A DNA stretch of 64,000 nucleotides from Telluria aromaticivorans (GCF_013003915.1 NZ_JABAIV010000007.1:1-64000); one strand, 5' to 3'; positions 28,244 to 40,469 are shown, counted from the first letter of the stretch. A program made the numbers and translations. The notes: generated from the letters alone by a model not told the origin.

Positions 28244-30028
28244 TTACCAGGTCATTTTCAGCGTGTACTTGCCGTTGGTCGCACCGGTGCCGCCGCTGTA
28301 GTACACCACGCGGACGTAGCGGGTGGCGGTAGTGCTGCCGGTGTTGGCCGAGCTGTAGCTGTCGACGGCGCCGGCGCCGTTTTCGCTCTTGCCCAGCAGC
28401 GTGCCTGCGCTGTTGTACACGAACAGGTCGTAGTCGGCGGTGCTCAGGCCTGGGGTCAGGACCGAGCTCAGCGTCTTGCCGGCTGGCAGGTCGACACGGA
28501 AGTAATCGGTGTCGGACGAGCTGGCCATGGTGCCGTTCACGGTGGTGCCCGAGGTCGTGATCATGCTGGCGGTACCGGTCGTGTTATTCGACTCGACTTC
28601 AGCGATGGTTGGGCCTGGAGGCGGGGTCGTGCCCAGCGCAGCATTGACGGCCGCGGTTGCGTCCACGATACCGGTGCCGCAACCCGAGCAGGTCGCCGGG
28701 AAGGCGCGTGCGCTCGACTTCAGCATGCTTTCGATGTTGTCCGGGGTGAGCGTAGGCTTGGCAGCGAACATCAGTGCCGCCACGCCGGCCACGTGTGGGG
28801 TCGCCATCGAGGTGCCCTGGTAGCCTGCGTAGTTGTCGGCGCCCGGGGTGCTGGTGCCGGCGTTCAGGGTCGAGATGACGCTGAAGCTGCCATCGCCGCC
28901 TGGCGCTGCGACGTCGACCAGGGTGCCGTAGTTGGAGTACGACGCACGGCCGCCGGTCTTGCCGGTTGCTGCCACGGCAATGACGCCCGAGCAGTTCGCC
29001 GGGCTGGCGTTGCTGACGTTCATGTTGTCGTTACCAGCTGCTACCACCACTACCGAGCCGCGCGAGCGGGCGCCGTTGATGGCAGTCTGGGTAGTTGCAT
29101 CGCAGGCGCCGGTACCGCCCAGCGACATGTTCAGGACCTTGGCCGGATTGGCGTTGGCCGGGGCCCCCGACACGGTGCCGCCCGACGACCAGGTGATCGC
29201 GTCGGCGATGTCCGAGGTGTAGCCGCCGCACTTGCCGAGCACGCGCACCGGCACGATCTTGGCGTTGTACGCCACGCCGGCCACGCCCAGGCTGTTGTTG
29301 GTCTTGGCGGCAACGGTGCCGGCCACGTGGGTACCATGCCAGCTCGAGCCCGATGCCGGGGAACCCGTACCGCACTCACCAGCTGCAACCCAGTCGCCCG
29401 GATCGGTCGGGTCGCTGTCGCGGCCGTTGCCGTCATTGCCGATGGCAGCGGTGCTGATGAAGTCATAGCCGGCCAGCTGCTGGCCGCTCAGGTCGGCGTG
29501 CGGGCGCGAGCCGGTATCGATCACGGCCACGATGACGCCAGTGCCGGTGGACTTGTCCCAGGCGGTCGGAAGGCGCAGGCCGCCGACCGAGTCGGTGTAG
29601 TGCCACTGCTGGGCATACATCGGGTCGTTCGCCGTCGCCATGTGGGTCATGATGCGGTCAGGCTCGGCGTATTCGATGGTCGAATCGCGCGCCATCATTT
29701 CGGCGGCCAGCTTTTCTACTTCCTTCAAACCCTTGCGGCCGTTGAGCTTGAACACTTTGGCGCCGGTGGCGATGTCGTGGCTTTCGCTGACCAGCATGCC
29801 GAATTCCTGGCCGGCTCGGTCGAGCTTGGCCTTGCGGTCGGCGCCCAGGGCAAGCTTCTTGGCTGCGCCCTTGCCTTGAGGGGCGGCATCCTTGTACTTC
29901 ACGATGATACGGTCTGTCTCCAGGATGAACTTCTGCTCGGCCGCGCCGGCCACGGAGGCGGCGAGGGCGAGCGAAACTGCGGCACACATCTTCAACATTG
30001 CAGGATGAATCGAATGCGATTGCTTCAT
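28244..30028 (-). CDS. Secreted subtilisin-like serine protease (S8) with PPC domain
   Basis: The 594-residue preproprotein has a signal peptide (about 1-29, ending ASVAGAA), an inhibitor-like propeptide (about 35-125), an S8 catalytic domain with Asp171 (VIDTG), His231 (HGTHVAGT), oxyanion Asn333 (AAGND) and Ser407 (GTSMATPHVAG), a TPPPGPT linker near residue 485, and a C-terminal PPC domain (VESNNTTGTA to the end) that is usually processed after secretion. Export is by Sec and then the type II route by analogy. ATG at 30028 has AAGGAAGAA upstream. A terminator follows. Confidence 0.94.
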   Translation of the reverse strand: MKQSHSIHPAMLKMCAAVSLALAASVAGAAEQKFILETDRIIVKYKDAAPQGKGAAKKLALGADRKAKLDRAGQEFGMLVSESHDIATGAKVFKLNGRKGLKEVEKLAAEMMARDSTIEYAEPDRIMTHMATANDPMYAQQWHYTDSVGGLRLPTAWDKSTGTGVIVAVIDTGSRPHADLSGQQLAGYDFISTAAIGNDGNGRDSDPTDPGDWVAAGECGTGSPASGSSWHGTHVAGTVAAKTNNSLGVAGVAYNAKIVPVRVLGKCGGYTSDIADAITWSSGGTVSGAPANANPAKVLNMSLGGTGACDATTQTAINGARSRGSVVVVAAGNDNMNVSNASPANCSGVIAVAATGKTGGRASYSNYGTLVDVAAPGGDGSFSVISTLNAGTSTPGADNYAGYQGTSMATPHVAGVAALMFAAKPTLTPDNIESMLKSSARAFPATCSGCGTGIVDATAAVNAALGTTPPPGPTIAEVESNNTTGTASMITTSGTTVNGTMASSSDTDYFRVDLPAGKTLSSVLTPGLSTADYDLFVYNSAGTLLGKSENGAGAVDSYSSANTGSTTATRYVRVVYYSGGTGATNGKYTLKMTW

Positions 30029-30312
30029 GTTTCTTCCTTTTTGTATAGTTTTCCGTCAAGCGAAATGAGCCTCGCCTGTGTCGTTGTGTAACCGGTGCCT
30101 TGCGGCGTTTCCGGTGCCGTCTGAGTGCGGCGAAAACCAGCGTATCGCGAAAGGAAGAGACAGTGCGTGACAATTCGATACAATTTCAGCGTAATAACAA
30201 CACTGGACAGATCTGATACTGCAGAAACATTTTTTCTTCGGCGAAACGTTAAAAACGTCGAATAACGTATTCCACACTTGTGTTGACACTCTAGAAAAGG
30301 TGTTGCCCATAG
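30029..30312. other. Protease upstream region
   Basis: About 280 bp of AT-richer sequence before the protease gene, probably carrying its promoter. It includes short A-tracts and ACGT-containing repeats (ACGTTAAAAACGTCGAATAA) that may form a dyad. I see no known operator. Confidence 0.4.
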
Positions 30313-30342
30313 AAAAAGGCCGCGCATTGCGCGGCCTTCTTT
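30313..30342 (-). terminator. Terminator of the second TonB-dependent receptor
   Basis: AAGGCCGCGC and GCGCGGCCTT pair around an AT loop, with TTTTT on the minus-strand side and TTCTTT on the plus-strand side. It ends 64 bp past the receptor stop and could also insulate in the other direction. Confidence 0.8.
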
Positions 30343-30352
30343 GTCAATACAC

Positions 30353-30399
30353 CAGAGCGTCTGGCAAACCCCTGGGTCATAGGGGAATTGCGGGCGCTC
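30353..30399. repeat. Inverted repeat family C, locus 1
   Basis: GAGCGTCTGGCAAACCCCT and AGGGGAATTGCGGGCGCTC form an imperfect stem around a 7-base loop. The element ends 7 bp from the receptor stop codon. The same start (AGAGCGTCTG-CAAA-CCC) recurs at 47543, again next to a stop codon. Confidence 0.65.
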
Positions 30400-30405
30400 G
30401 TACGT

Positions 30406-32625
30406 TCAGAAGTTGCCCTTGAACTGCATGCCCCATTGGCGCGGCTCATTGGTAAAGCCGGTCAGGTTGTTGAAGTCGATCCCGCCGGTGACGCGGCGCT
30501 GGTCGAGCACGTTACGGCCGAAGGCTGCCACTTCATACTTGCCGCCGCCAAAGATGTACCCCAGGCGCAGGCCGCCTTCGGTCAGCGGCGCACCGGTGAA
30601 CTCGGTCGATTCGTACAGGAAGAAATTGATCTTGCTGCGGTACGACCAGTCGGTGAAGAAGTACAGTTCGCCGTCGCGGAACGGCACGCCATAGCGGGCG
30701 GTTGCATTGACCGACCAGCGCGGCGCCTGCGGCAACGCATTGCCGTCGATGACGACGCGGCCAGCCGCATTGACTGGATCGAGCACGGTGCACTGTGCGC
30801 AGCGGTTCACCGACAGGCTGCCGTCGCGGATCTGCGTGTAGTTGTAGCTGGCGCCGGCGCTCACGCGCAGGGCGGTCGTGACTGCCGCTTCGAAGTCGAA
30901 CTCGGCGCCCTTGCCCTTGGTCTTGTCGGCATTGATCAGGCGGTTGACGTTCGAATTGCCGCCGACCACGGTCAGCTGCTGGTCCTTGACGGTGTAGTCA
31001 TAGATCGAGAACGAGGTGCGTGCGCGGCGCTCGAACAGGTCGGCCTTCACGCCCAGTTCCACCGAGGTGATGGTTTCCGAATCGGCGACGGTGATCGGCA
31101 CCGATGCCGACGCAGCCGCGATACTCGGGGCGCGGAAGCCAGTGGCGACACGGCCGTACACGTTGACGTCGTTGTTCAGCTTGTAGGTCGCCGACAGGTC
31201 CCAGTTGATCTTGTCCTGGTCGGTAGCCACCGAGCCCGGGCCGATCTGCACGACGTTCTGCGCGGTGATGGTGCGGAACTGCTTCTCGTCCCGGGTGTAG
31301 CGCACGCCGCCGCGGACCGTCCAGGCCGGGTTGATCGTGTAGTTCAGCGAGGCGAACGCGGCCCAGGCTTCGTTCTGCTGGTTGCTGACCAGGCGCGAGG
31401 TGCGGGCGCCGGCATCGTTGAAGTTGTCGCTGCCGCCGGTTGCGTCTTCGTCGAAGAAGTACACGCCTGCCTGCCAGTTCAGCGGGCCGGTGTTCTTCGA
31501 TTCGACGCGGAATTCCTGGCTGTACTGGTCGAGGTCGGAGATATAGCCGCCGGTCTGGACCTGGAACGGGATGAAGCCCGGACCAGTCGGGGTGCCGCCG
31601 TCGATGTCGCCGCGGCTGAAGTAGTCGCTGACGTGCTCGTAGCCGGTGATCGAGAACACACGGAAGTCTTCCAGGTCCCAGCTCAGGCGCAGGTTGGCGC
31701 CGTTGCTGTTCAGGCGCTGGAAGTTCTCGGCATTGGTGACGATCTTGTCGAGCTCATAGCCCGGGGCGATCTTGTTGCTGCCGCGTTGCATCAGGTTCGC
31801 GCGGAACAGGCGGGCGCTGCCCTTGGTGTTGCGCTGGTGGGCGTTGAACAGTGCGTTGAAGCTGTTGTCCGGGCTGAACAGCACCTGGACGCGCTGGGCG
31901 TTCTCATTGTAGCCGTCGAGCTGGCCACGCTTCTGGGTCATTGCCACGTCGCCGAAATTGTCGATGTGGTCGTCGCGGTGCTGGCCGGTGGCCGACACGC
32001 GCATGGCCCACTTGTCCGACAGCGGCACGTTCACGGCGCCGTCGGCGTTCATCGTGTAATGGGTCGCCGCCGACAGGTTGTAATAGCCCTCGACCTTGCC
32101 CAGCTTCGGACGCTCGGATTCGAACTTGACCACGCCGGCCGGGGTGTTGCGGCCGAACAGGGTGCCCTGCGGGCCGCGCAGCACTTCGACGCTGGCCAGG
32201 TCGAAGATCGGGAAGCCCTTGAGGATCGGGTTTTCCTGCACCACGTCGTCATACACCAGCGAGACCGGCTGCGAGGCGAAGGTATTGAAATCGGTATTGC
32301 CGTAGCCGCGGATGTAGAAGCGCGGGAAGGTACGGCCATTCGAGGATTCGACGTTCAGGCTCGGCACCTTGCCGGCCAGCAGGCGGATGTCTTCGCCGCC
32401 GGAGACCAGCACGTCGAGTTTTTCGCCCTTGAGCGCGGTGACGGACACCGGAACTTCGCGGATGTTTTCAGTGCGGCGCTGGGCCGTCACGGTGACGGTT
32501 TGCAGCTCGAGGGCCTGGTTCGACGAGACCGTCTGGGCCTGAACCGGCATCGTTGCGGCAACCAGGGCCAGCGCTGCGCCGTGGGCGCCAAGGACGCGCT
32601 TGTGCATCTTGGACATCTTGATCAT
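30406..32625 (-). CDS. TonB-dependent receptor
   Basis: The 739-residue outer-membrane receptor has a signal peptide (MSKMHKRVLGAHGAALALVA, ending PVQAQ), a TonB-box-like VTVTAQRR, a plug (VPVSVTALKGEKLDVL, VEVLRGPQGTLFGRNTPAG) and a barrel ending MQFKGNF. The style (VYDDVVQENPI, GRNTPAGVV) is of the receptor class with broad or unknown substrates common in sphingomonads and Massilia, not the clear siderophore group. ATG at 32625 is selected: AGGA lies 8 bases upstream and the signal peptide follows. No Fur box is apparent. A glycerate kinase gene lies upstream on the same strand. Confidence 0.88.
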   Translation of the reverse strand: MIKMSKMHKRVLGAHGAALALVAATMPVQAQTVSSNQALELQTVTVTAQRRTENIREVPVSVTALKGEKLDVLVSGGEDIRLLAGKVPSLNVESSNGRTFPRFYIRGYGNTDFNTFASQPVSLVYDDVVQENPILKGFPIFDLASVEVLRGPQGTLFGRNTPAGVVKFESERPKLGKVEGYYNLSAATHYTMNADGAVNVPLSDKWAMRVSATGQHRDDHIDNFGDVAMTQKRGQLDGYNENAQRVQVLFSPDNSFNALFNAHQRNTKGSARLFRANLMQRGSNKIAPGYELDKIVTNAENFQRLNSNGANLRLSWDLEDFRVFSITGYEHVSDYFSRGDIDGGTPTGPGFIPFQVQTGGYISDLDQYSQEFRVESKNTGPLNWQAGVYFFDEDATGGSDNFNDAGARTSRLVSNQQNEAWAAFASLNYTINPAWTVRGGVRYTRDEKQFRTITAQNVVQIGPGSVATDQDKINWDLSATYKLNNDVNVYGRVATGFRAPSIAAASASVPITVADSETITSVELGVKADLFERRARTSFSIYDYTVKDQQLTVVGGNSNVNRLINADKTKGKGAEFDFEAAVTTALRVSAGASYNYTQIRDGSLSVNRCAQCTVLDPVNAAGRVVIDGNALPQAPRWSVNATARYGVPFRDGELYFFTDWSYRSKINFFLYESTEFTGAPLTEGGLRLGYIFGGGKYEVAAFGRNVLDQRRVTGGIDFNNLTGFTNEPRQWGMQFKGNF

Positions 32626-32833
32626 GGAGTGTTTCCTAACGATTGATGAAAGAACCGATGTCCCCGTTCTTCTAATCGACGCCCTTTCAAGGGGCGCAAG
32701 CGGATATGTCCCGCCCTCGGCCGCGCATCTTGGCGATGTCTTCAGCTTGCCGACTTGATAAAGGCGGTATTGTCGGTGATGGATGTTTGCCAATGCAAGC
32801 AAATCGCGTCAGGTTGAGGTTTTTTCAACACCG

Positions 32834-34102
32834 TTACAACACATCCGTCTCGATGACGATGGCGCGCAGGTCGTTTACGTTGGTGCGGGTGGGGCCGGTG
32901 ACCACCAGCTGGCCGAGCGCGCCGAAGAAGCCATAGCCGTCGTTGTCGAGCAGGCGCACGCGCGCATCCAGGCCCTTCGAGCGGGCCAGCGCCAGCGTGC
33001 CGGGCGCCAGCCAGGCGCCGGCATTGTCCTCGGTGCCGTCGATGCCATCGGTGTCCACTGCAATCGCATGCACGCCGGGCAAGCCGTCGAGCGCCACCGC
33101 CAGCGCCAGCAGGAATTCGGCATTGCGCCCTCCCCGCCCGCGCCCCCGCACGGTGACGCTGGTTTCGCCGCCGGACAGGATGACGCAGGGCGCCTGCAAC
33201 GGCTGCCCATGCGCGACGACCTGGCGCGCAATGCTGGCGTGCACCAGTGCGACGTCGCGCGCTTCGCCTTCCATACTCGAGGACAGGATCAGCGGCGTGT
33301 AGCCGGCCGCGCGCGCGGCCTCGGCCGCGGCCTCGAGCGCTTGCTGGGCGGTGACGATGACGTGGGTTTCGTTGTGCGCCAGCCGCAGGTCGTCCGCGCG
33401 GAGTGTGGCTTGCGGATTGGCCAGCAGCGCACGCACCGCGCTTGACGCGGCAATGCCGTACTTGTCGAGGATGGCAAGTGCGGCATCGCCGCTGCTGCCG
33501 TCGGGCACGGTCGGTCCGGAAGCGACCACGGCCGGGTCGTCGCCCGGCACGTCCGACACCACCAGCGTCACCACGCGCGCCGGATAGCAGGCCAGCGCCA
33601 GCCGCCCGCCCTTGATGCTGGAGAGGTGGCGCCGCACGCAATTCATTTCGCCGATCGGCGCGCCGCAGCGCAGCAACGCCTCGTTCAGGGCGCGCTTCTC
33701 CTCGAAGCTGATGCCGGGCGCCGGCAGCGACATCAGCGCCGAGCCGCCGCCGGACACCAGGCAGAGCACGAGGTCGTCCGGCCCCAGGCTTTCGGCCAGC
33801 GCCAGCATGCGGCGAGCGGCGTCTTCTCCGGCAGTATCCGGCACCGGGTGGCCGGCTTCGATCACCTCGACCTGGCGGGTCGGCGCGCCATGGCCATAGC
33901 GCGTCACCACCAGCCCTTCGAGCGGCCCCTGCCAGTGACGCTCGACCGCCTCGGCCATGCGCGCCGCCGCCTTGCCGGCGCCCAGCACCACGGTGCGGCC
34001 CTTCGGCGGAGGCGGCAGGTGCGGCGCGACCAGGTCATAGGGATCGGCCGCCTTCATCGCGGCGTCGAACAGGCGGTTCAATAACGGATGCGGACCGGTC
34101 AT
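32834..34102 (-). CDS. gckA: Glycerate 2-kinase (DUF4147/MOFRL family)
   Basis: The 422-residue protein has the DUF4147 N-terminal domain (VVLGAGKAAARMAEAVE, VSGGGSALMSLPAPGIS) and the C-terminal MOFRL domain (LSGGETSVTVRGRGRGGRNA, DTDGIDGTEDNAGAW). These enzymes phosphorylate D-glycerate with ATP to 2-phosphoglycerate in glyoxylate, serine or tartrate use; older annotation called them hydroxypyruvate reductase TtuD. ATG at 34102 is chosen with GGAG upstream. The usual partner genes (tartronate-semialdehyde reductase, glyoxylate carboligase) are absent here. Confidence 0.9.
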   Translation of the reverse strand: MTGPHPLLNRLFDAAMKAADPYDLVAPHLPPPPKGRTVVLGAGKAAARMAEAVERHWQGPLEGLVVTRYGHGAPTRQVEVIEAGHPVPDTAGEDAARRMLALAESLGPDDLVLCLVSGGGSALMSLPAPGISFEEKRALNEALLRCGAPIGEMNCVRRHLSSIKGGRLALACYPARVVTLVVSDVPGDDPAVVASGPTVPDGSSGDAALAILDKYGIAASSAVRALLANPQATLRADDLRLAHNETHVIVTAQQALEAAAEAARAAGYTPLILSSSMEGEARDVALVHASIARQVVAHGQPLQAPCVILSGGETSVTVRGRGRGGRNAEFLLALAVALDGLPGVHAIAVDTDGIDGTEDNAGAWLAPGTLALARSKGLDARVRLLDNDGYGFFGALGQLVVTGPTRTNVNDLRAIVIETDVL

Positions 34103-34202
34103 GGGCAGGCTCTCCAGGCAAGGGCAAGCATGATCTTTACACAAATTCGCCGTCTGGTAAAAAAATCAATCCGCCGGCTTTTGAATTTTTTTCGAAAAAC
34201 TC

Positions 34203-34232
34203 TTGCACACCCCGAATTGCAGCCTCTATAAT
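34203..34232 (+). promoter_or_regulatory. Promoter of the tRNA-Val/tRNA-Asp unit
   Basis: TTGCAC (34203-34208) and TATAAT (34227-34232) are separated by 18 bp, followed by a GC-rich discriminator (TCGGGCC), a feature of stringently controlled stable-RNA promoters. It lies about 57 bp before tRNA-Val. Confidence 0.8.
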
Positions 34233-34289
34233 TCGGGCCTCTTCGGACGCAATGACAAGCGTCAAGTAGAAAACCTCTGAAAGAGTCAC

Positions 34290-34365
34290 GGGCGCTTAGC
34301 TCAGTTGGTAGAGCGGATCCCTTACACGGATTAGGTCGGGAGTTCGAGCCTCTCAGCGCCCACCA
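34290..34365 (+). tRNA. tRNA-Val (anticodon TAC)
   Basis: The cloverleaf is complete: acceptor GGGCGCT pairs with AGCGCCC, D arm GCTC/GAGC, anticodon stem GATCC/GGATT with loop CTTACAC (anticodon TAC), T arm GGGAG-TTCGAGC-CTCTC, and an encoded CCA end. Confidence 0.97.
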
Positions 34366-34409
34366 AGGATTCATTCAGATGGTTGATCGAAGTGCCGATC
34401 AGATTAAAC

Positions 34410-34486
34410 GGAGCGGTAGTTCAGTTGGTTAGAATACCGGCCTGTCACGCCGGGGGTCGCGGGTTCGAGTCCCGTCCGCTCCGCCA
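34410..34486 (+). tRNA. tRNA-Asp (anticodon GTC)
   Basis: Acceptor GGAGCGG pairs with CCGCTCC, the anticodon loop CTGTCAC gives GTC, the T arm is GCGGG-TTCGAGT-CCCGT, and CCA is encoded. It lies 44 bp after tRNA-Val and is followed by a strong terminator, so both are likely one transcript. Confidence 0.97.
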
Positions 34487-34492
34487 GCTACA

Positions 34493-34527
34493 AGAAAAAA
34501 GGATCCTTCGGGATCCTTTTTTCTTTT
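34493..34527 (+). terminator. Terminator after tRNA-Asp
   Basis: AAAAAAGGATCC and GGATCCTTTTTT pair around a TTCG tetraloop, followed by CTTTT. Confidence 0.92.
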
Positions 34528-34537
34528 CCGCGCAAGA

Positions 34538-34597
34538 GTGCTTCCCCTGCGGGAAGCACGGTTTGGGGCTCGAAGGGATTCCCTTGCAAGGGAATCC
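34538..34597. other. Two consecutive perfect hairpins
   Basis: GTGCTTCCC-CTGC-GGGAAGCAC (34538-34559) and GGATTCCC-TTGCAA-GGGAATCC (34576-34597) are two 22-nt perfect stem-loops, 16 bp apart. They occupy the gap between the tRNA-Asp terminator and the tRNA-Asp relic. Function is unknown. Confidence 0.6.
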
Positions 34598-34613
34598 GCG
34601 GCCCGCAGCATGT

Positions 34614-34638
34614 GGGCGAGTCCCGTCCGCTTCGCCAC
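34614..34638 (+). pseudogene. 3' fragment of a second tRNA-Asp gene
   Basis: GGGCGAGTCCCGTCCGCTTC and the bases after it (GCCACC) repeat the T arm and acceptor end of tRNA-Asp (34463-34486) with two missing bases and one change. The 5' two thirds of the tRNA are absent. A terminator follows as for the intact gene. Confidence 0.8.
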
Positions 34639-34640
34639 CT

Positions 34641-34681
34641 TAAAAGCAAAAGGGTCCGACTTGTCGGACCCTTTTGCTTTT
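34641..34681 (+). terminator. Terminator after the tRNA-Asp relic
   Basis: AAAAGCAAAAGGGTCCGAC and GTCGGACCCTTTTGCTTTT form a long, nearly perfect stem around a short TT loop. Confidence 0.9.
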
Positions 34682-34686
34682 CTATT

Positions 34687-34981
34687 CAGCGTTTTTGTAG
34701 GGTGGGCGGGTCTCCCGCCCACGCGGTGAAAGTTAGGGGATGAGCAGCCGCACGGGCAGAATCACCGTGATTTGAACGCGTGGGCAGAATCTGCCCACCC
34801 TACGGTGTAACTCATCAGCGTTTTTGTAGGGTGGGCGGGTCTCCCGCCCACGCGGTGATAGTTAGGGGATGAGCAGCCGCACGGGCAGCATTGCCGTGAT
34901 TTGAACGCGTGGGCAGAATCTGCCCACCCTACGGTGTAACTGGTCAGCGCTTTTGAAGGGTGGGCGGCGAAGCCGCCCACC

Positions 34982-34986
<5 letters not shown>
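34687..34986. repeat. Dispersed palindromic repeat, locus 4: 129-bp tandem array
   Basis: The block starting CAGCGTTTTTGTAGGGTGGG begins at 34687 and again at 34816, an exact 129-bp period, and a third partial copy begins at 34945. Each full block holds one GTAGGGTGGGCGGGTCTCCC unit and one inverted TTGAACGCGTGGGCAGAATC unit. The two full copies differ at only a few bases. The third copy has a different inner stem (GGCGAAGCC) and supplies the stop codon of the GGDEF gene. Confidence 0.95.
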
Positions 34987-36139
<1,153 letters not shown>

Positions 36140-36184
36140 TGACCGTTCCTTGTGCGGCATCCGCGCCGCAAAGATACTATATTA

Positions 36185-36198
36185 GCAATACATATTGC
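36185..36198. promoter_or_regulatory. Palindrome in the GGDEF/cNMP divergent region
   Basis: GCAATACATATTGC is a perfect 14-bp palindrome in an AT-rich stretch between the divergent genes, 46 bp from the GGDEF start. It is a possible operator; no regulator is known. Confidence 0.4.
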
Positions 36199-36385
36199 CT
36201 TGGGGAATTATATTACACTCTTTTCAATATCCCCGTTAACACAATTGAACGAACAGCGGGACAACTGCGTAAAGTGCAACAATCTGCCTGGGCTGCACTC
36301 GCACACAGCAGCTTTTTGATGCACAGCAGCAGGGCTTAGGCGATAATCATCCGACAACATATCAACGCACCATGATGGAGCACTC

Positions 36386-36871
36386 GTGATTTTCGGTTTC
36401 CTCAAGCCGCCCAAGATGTCGCCGCGCCTGCACCGCCTCAAGAATTCGGCGCTGTTTTCGGCATTAACGCCGCTGGAGCTGAAGATCGTCGACGGCCTGC
36501 TCCACGAGCGCCGCTACCTGACCGACGAAATCGTGTTCGACGAAGGCGAGGAAGGCCAGGCCCTGTACCTGCTCATGAGCGGCAGGGTGGTGATCACCAA
36601 GACCCATGCCGGCACCAGCCAGGTGGTTGCCGAGCTCGATCCGGGCGGTTTCTTCGGCGACCTCGCCCTGCTCGACAACTCGCCGCGCAACGCCCAGGCG
36701 CGTGCCCTGGAGCCCTGCGAGATGGCCGTGTTCTTCCGTGACGACTTTCTTGGGCTGCTGGAAACCGACGCCGTCATCGGCTACAAGATTTCGCTGGCGC
36801 TGGCGCGCCACATTGGCCTGCGCCTGCGCGAATGGATGGGCACCGGACGTCCCCAGCTGGAAGCGCTGTGA
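36386..36871 (+). CDS. Cyclic-nucleotide-binding-domain protein without DNA-binding domain
   Basis: The 161-residue protein consists of one cNMP-binding beta-roll (LFSALTPLELKIVDGLLHER, then GEEGQALYLLMSGRVVITKT) with the phosphate-binding cassette GGFFGDLALLDNSPRNAQARA, and a C-terminal helix. There is no helix-turn-helix, so it is not a Crp-type regulator by itself. The start is GTG at 36386 with GGAG five bases upstream. Its TGA overlaps the GTG of the next gene, a membrane transporter, which suggests that it senses a nucleotide and modulates that protein; this is inference from coupling. Confidence 0.85.
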   Translation: MIFGFLKPPKMSPRLHRLKNSALFSALTPLELKIVDGLLHERRYLTDEIVFDEGEEGQALYLLMSGRVVITKTHAGTSQVVAELDPGGFFGDLALLDNSPRNAQARALEPCEMAVFFRDDFLGLLETDAVIGYKISLALARHIGLRLREWMGTGRPQLEAL

Positions 36872-38031
36872 ACGGCGGCGAGCGCGCCGGGCCGGTCGTC
36901 TGGACCGGGATCATTGCGGTAACCTGCTTGCTGGTGCTGGTCGTCCAGCAGGTGCTGTGGCTGGCCCTGCCCTTCATCTTCGGTGCGGTGCTGCACTACA
37001 TTTTACTGGGACCGATGCAGCGCCTGGTGCGCGCCGGTTTCAGCCGCAACACCGCCGCGCTCATCGTGTGCCTGGTGTTTTTTGCCTTCTTCACGCTGGC
37101 CATGACCGCGGCCTTCTCGTGGAGCCGCGGGCCGGAAGAAGATTCGTGGGAAAAGACCATCGGCCTCTACCTCGATGGCGGCGTCGCCTTCGTGCGCAAC
37201 ACGATGGCCCTGCTCGAAGCGAAGTTCCCGCTGCTGGCCGAGATGCACCTGACCTCGCTCGTGAACACGGCCTTCCGCAGCTTTACCGACAACTTCGCCG
37301 AAAAGCATCTGGGCGAGATCGTGGTCGGCGTGGCGACCTGGATCCCCTCCCTGCTGCTGGTGCCCTTCCTGACTTTCTTCTTCCTGCGCGACGGCTTGCG
37401 CTTCAAGAAATTCCTGGCGCGCGCGGTGCCGAACGCCTACTTTGAACGCGCGCTGAATTTGCTGCACGAAGTCGACCAGACCGCGCGCCGCTACTTCGAA
37501 GGCCTGATCAAGCTCACCTTCCTCGACACGGCGGTGCTGGCGCTGGGCCTGTGGGCCATCGGCGTGTCCTCGCCCCTGCTGCTCGGCCTGATCTCGGCGG
37601 TGCTGGCCTGGGTGCCCTTCGTGGGCTCGGTGGCCGGCTGCGTGCTGGTGGTGATCGTGGCCTCGACCGATGCACCGGACAATCCCTTCATCGCCTACGG
37701 CGCCATCGGCGTGTTCGTGCTGGTGCGCCTGTTAGATGACTTCGTGTTCATGCCGCTGACCCTGGGCCGCAGCCTGCGCGTGCATCCGCTGGTGACGGTG
37801 CTGATGATCTTCGCCGGCGGCGCGCTGGCCGGTGTGGTGGGACTGATGCTGGTGCTGCCGCTGCTGGGCGTGGTGATGGTGATCGGCGAGACCACAGGGC
37901 GCTTGGTGACCAACCCGCGCCTGCGCGCGCGGCACCGCTATGCGCGCGCGCTGCGCACGAGGCAAGCCAGCGTCGACCTGGATATCGCGCGTGAAAGGCG
38001 TGGGGCGCCCACGCCGAACGCGGGGCTCTGA
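36868..38031 (+). CDS. AI-2E family (PerM-type) transporter
   Basis: The 387-residue membrane protein has the AI-2E transporter fold: paired N-terminal helices (AVTCLLVLVVQQVLWLALPF, FIFGAVLHYILLG), a long soluble middle, and C-terminal helices with the conserved LISAVLAWVPFVGSVAG and VLVRLLDDFVFMPLTLGRSL. Members include the permease TqsA and Na+/H+ antiporter-like proteins; the substrate here is unknown. The GTG start at 36868 overlaps the previous stop by four bases, which implies coupled translation with the cNMP protein. Confidence 0.88.
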   Translation: MNGGERAGPVVWTGIIAVTCLLVLVVQQVLWLALPFIFGAVLHYILLGPMQRLVRAGFSRNTAALIVCLVFFAFFTLAMTAAFSWSRGPEEDSWEKTIGLYLDGGVAFVRNTMALLEAKFPLLAEMHLTSLVNTAFRSFTDNFAEKHLGEIVVGVATWIPSLLLVPFLTFFFLRDGLRFKKFLARAVPNAYFERALNLLHEVDQTARRYFEGLIKLTFLDTAVLALGLWAIGVSSPLLLGLISAVLAWVPFVGSVAGCVLVVIVASTDAPDNPFIAYGAIGVFVLVRLLDDFVFMPLTLGRSLRVHPLVTVLMIFAGGALAGVVGLMLVLPLLGVVMVIGETTGRLVTNPRLRARHRYARALRTRQASVDLDIARERRGAPTPNAGL

Positions 38032-38038
38032 CGAATAT

Positions 38039-38147
38039 CGTAGGGTGGGCAAGTTCTTGCCCACGCGTTCAACGAAGGCTTGAACAGTTACGGAGCGATT
38101 ACTCAACCGCCACTTGAACGCGCGGGCGGGAGACCCGCCCACCCTAC
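38039..38147. repeat. Dispersed palindromic repeat, locus 5
   Basis: GTAGGGTGGGCAAGTTCTTG...CCCACGCGTTCAAC and the inverted TTGAACGCGCGGGCGGGAGA...CCCACCCTACC unit are separated by about 50 bp. It fills the gap between the convergent transporter and ygiQ genes. Confidence 0.88.
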
Positions 38148-38153
38148 CAATGC

Positions 38154-38179
38154 AAAACCGGAGCCTCAGCTCCGGTTTT
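38154..38179 (-). terminator. ygiQ terminator
   Basis: AAAACCGGAG and CTCCGGTTTT pair around a CCTCAG loop, just past the ygiQ stop on the minus strand. The stem itself ends in T4 in both directions. Confidence 0.85.
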
Positions 38180-38186
38180 CATTTAC

Positions 38187-40469
<2,283 letters not shown>

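Noticed and set aside
28196-30091. A 631-codon plus-strand frame opposite the subtilisin-like protease
   Set aside because: The minus strand has signal peptide, catalytic triad and PPC domain; the plus frame has none.
34614-34638. A third functional tRNA
   Set aside because: Only the T arm and acceptor 3' strand are present; there is no matching 5' acceptor strand or anticodon arm.
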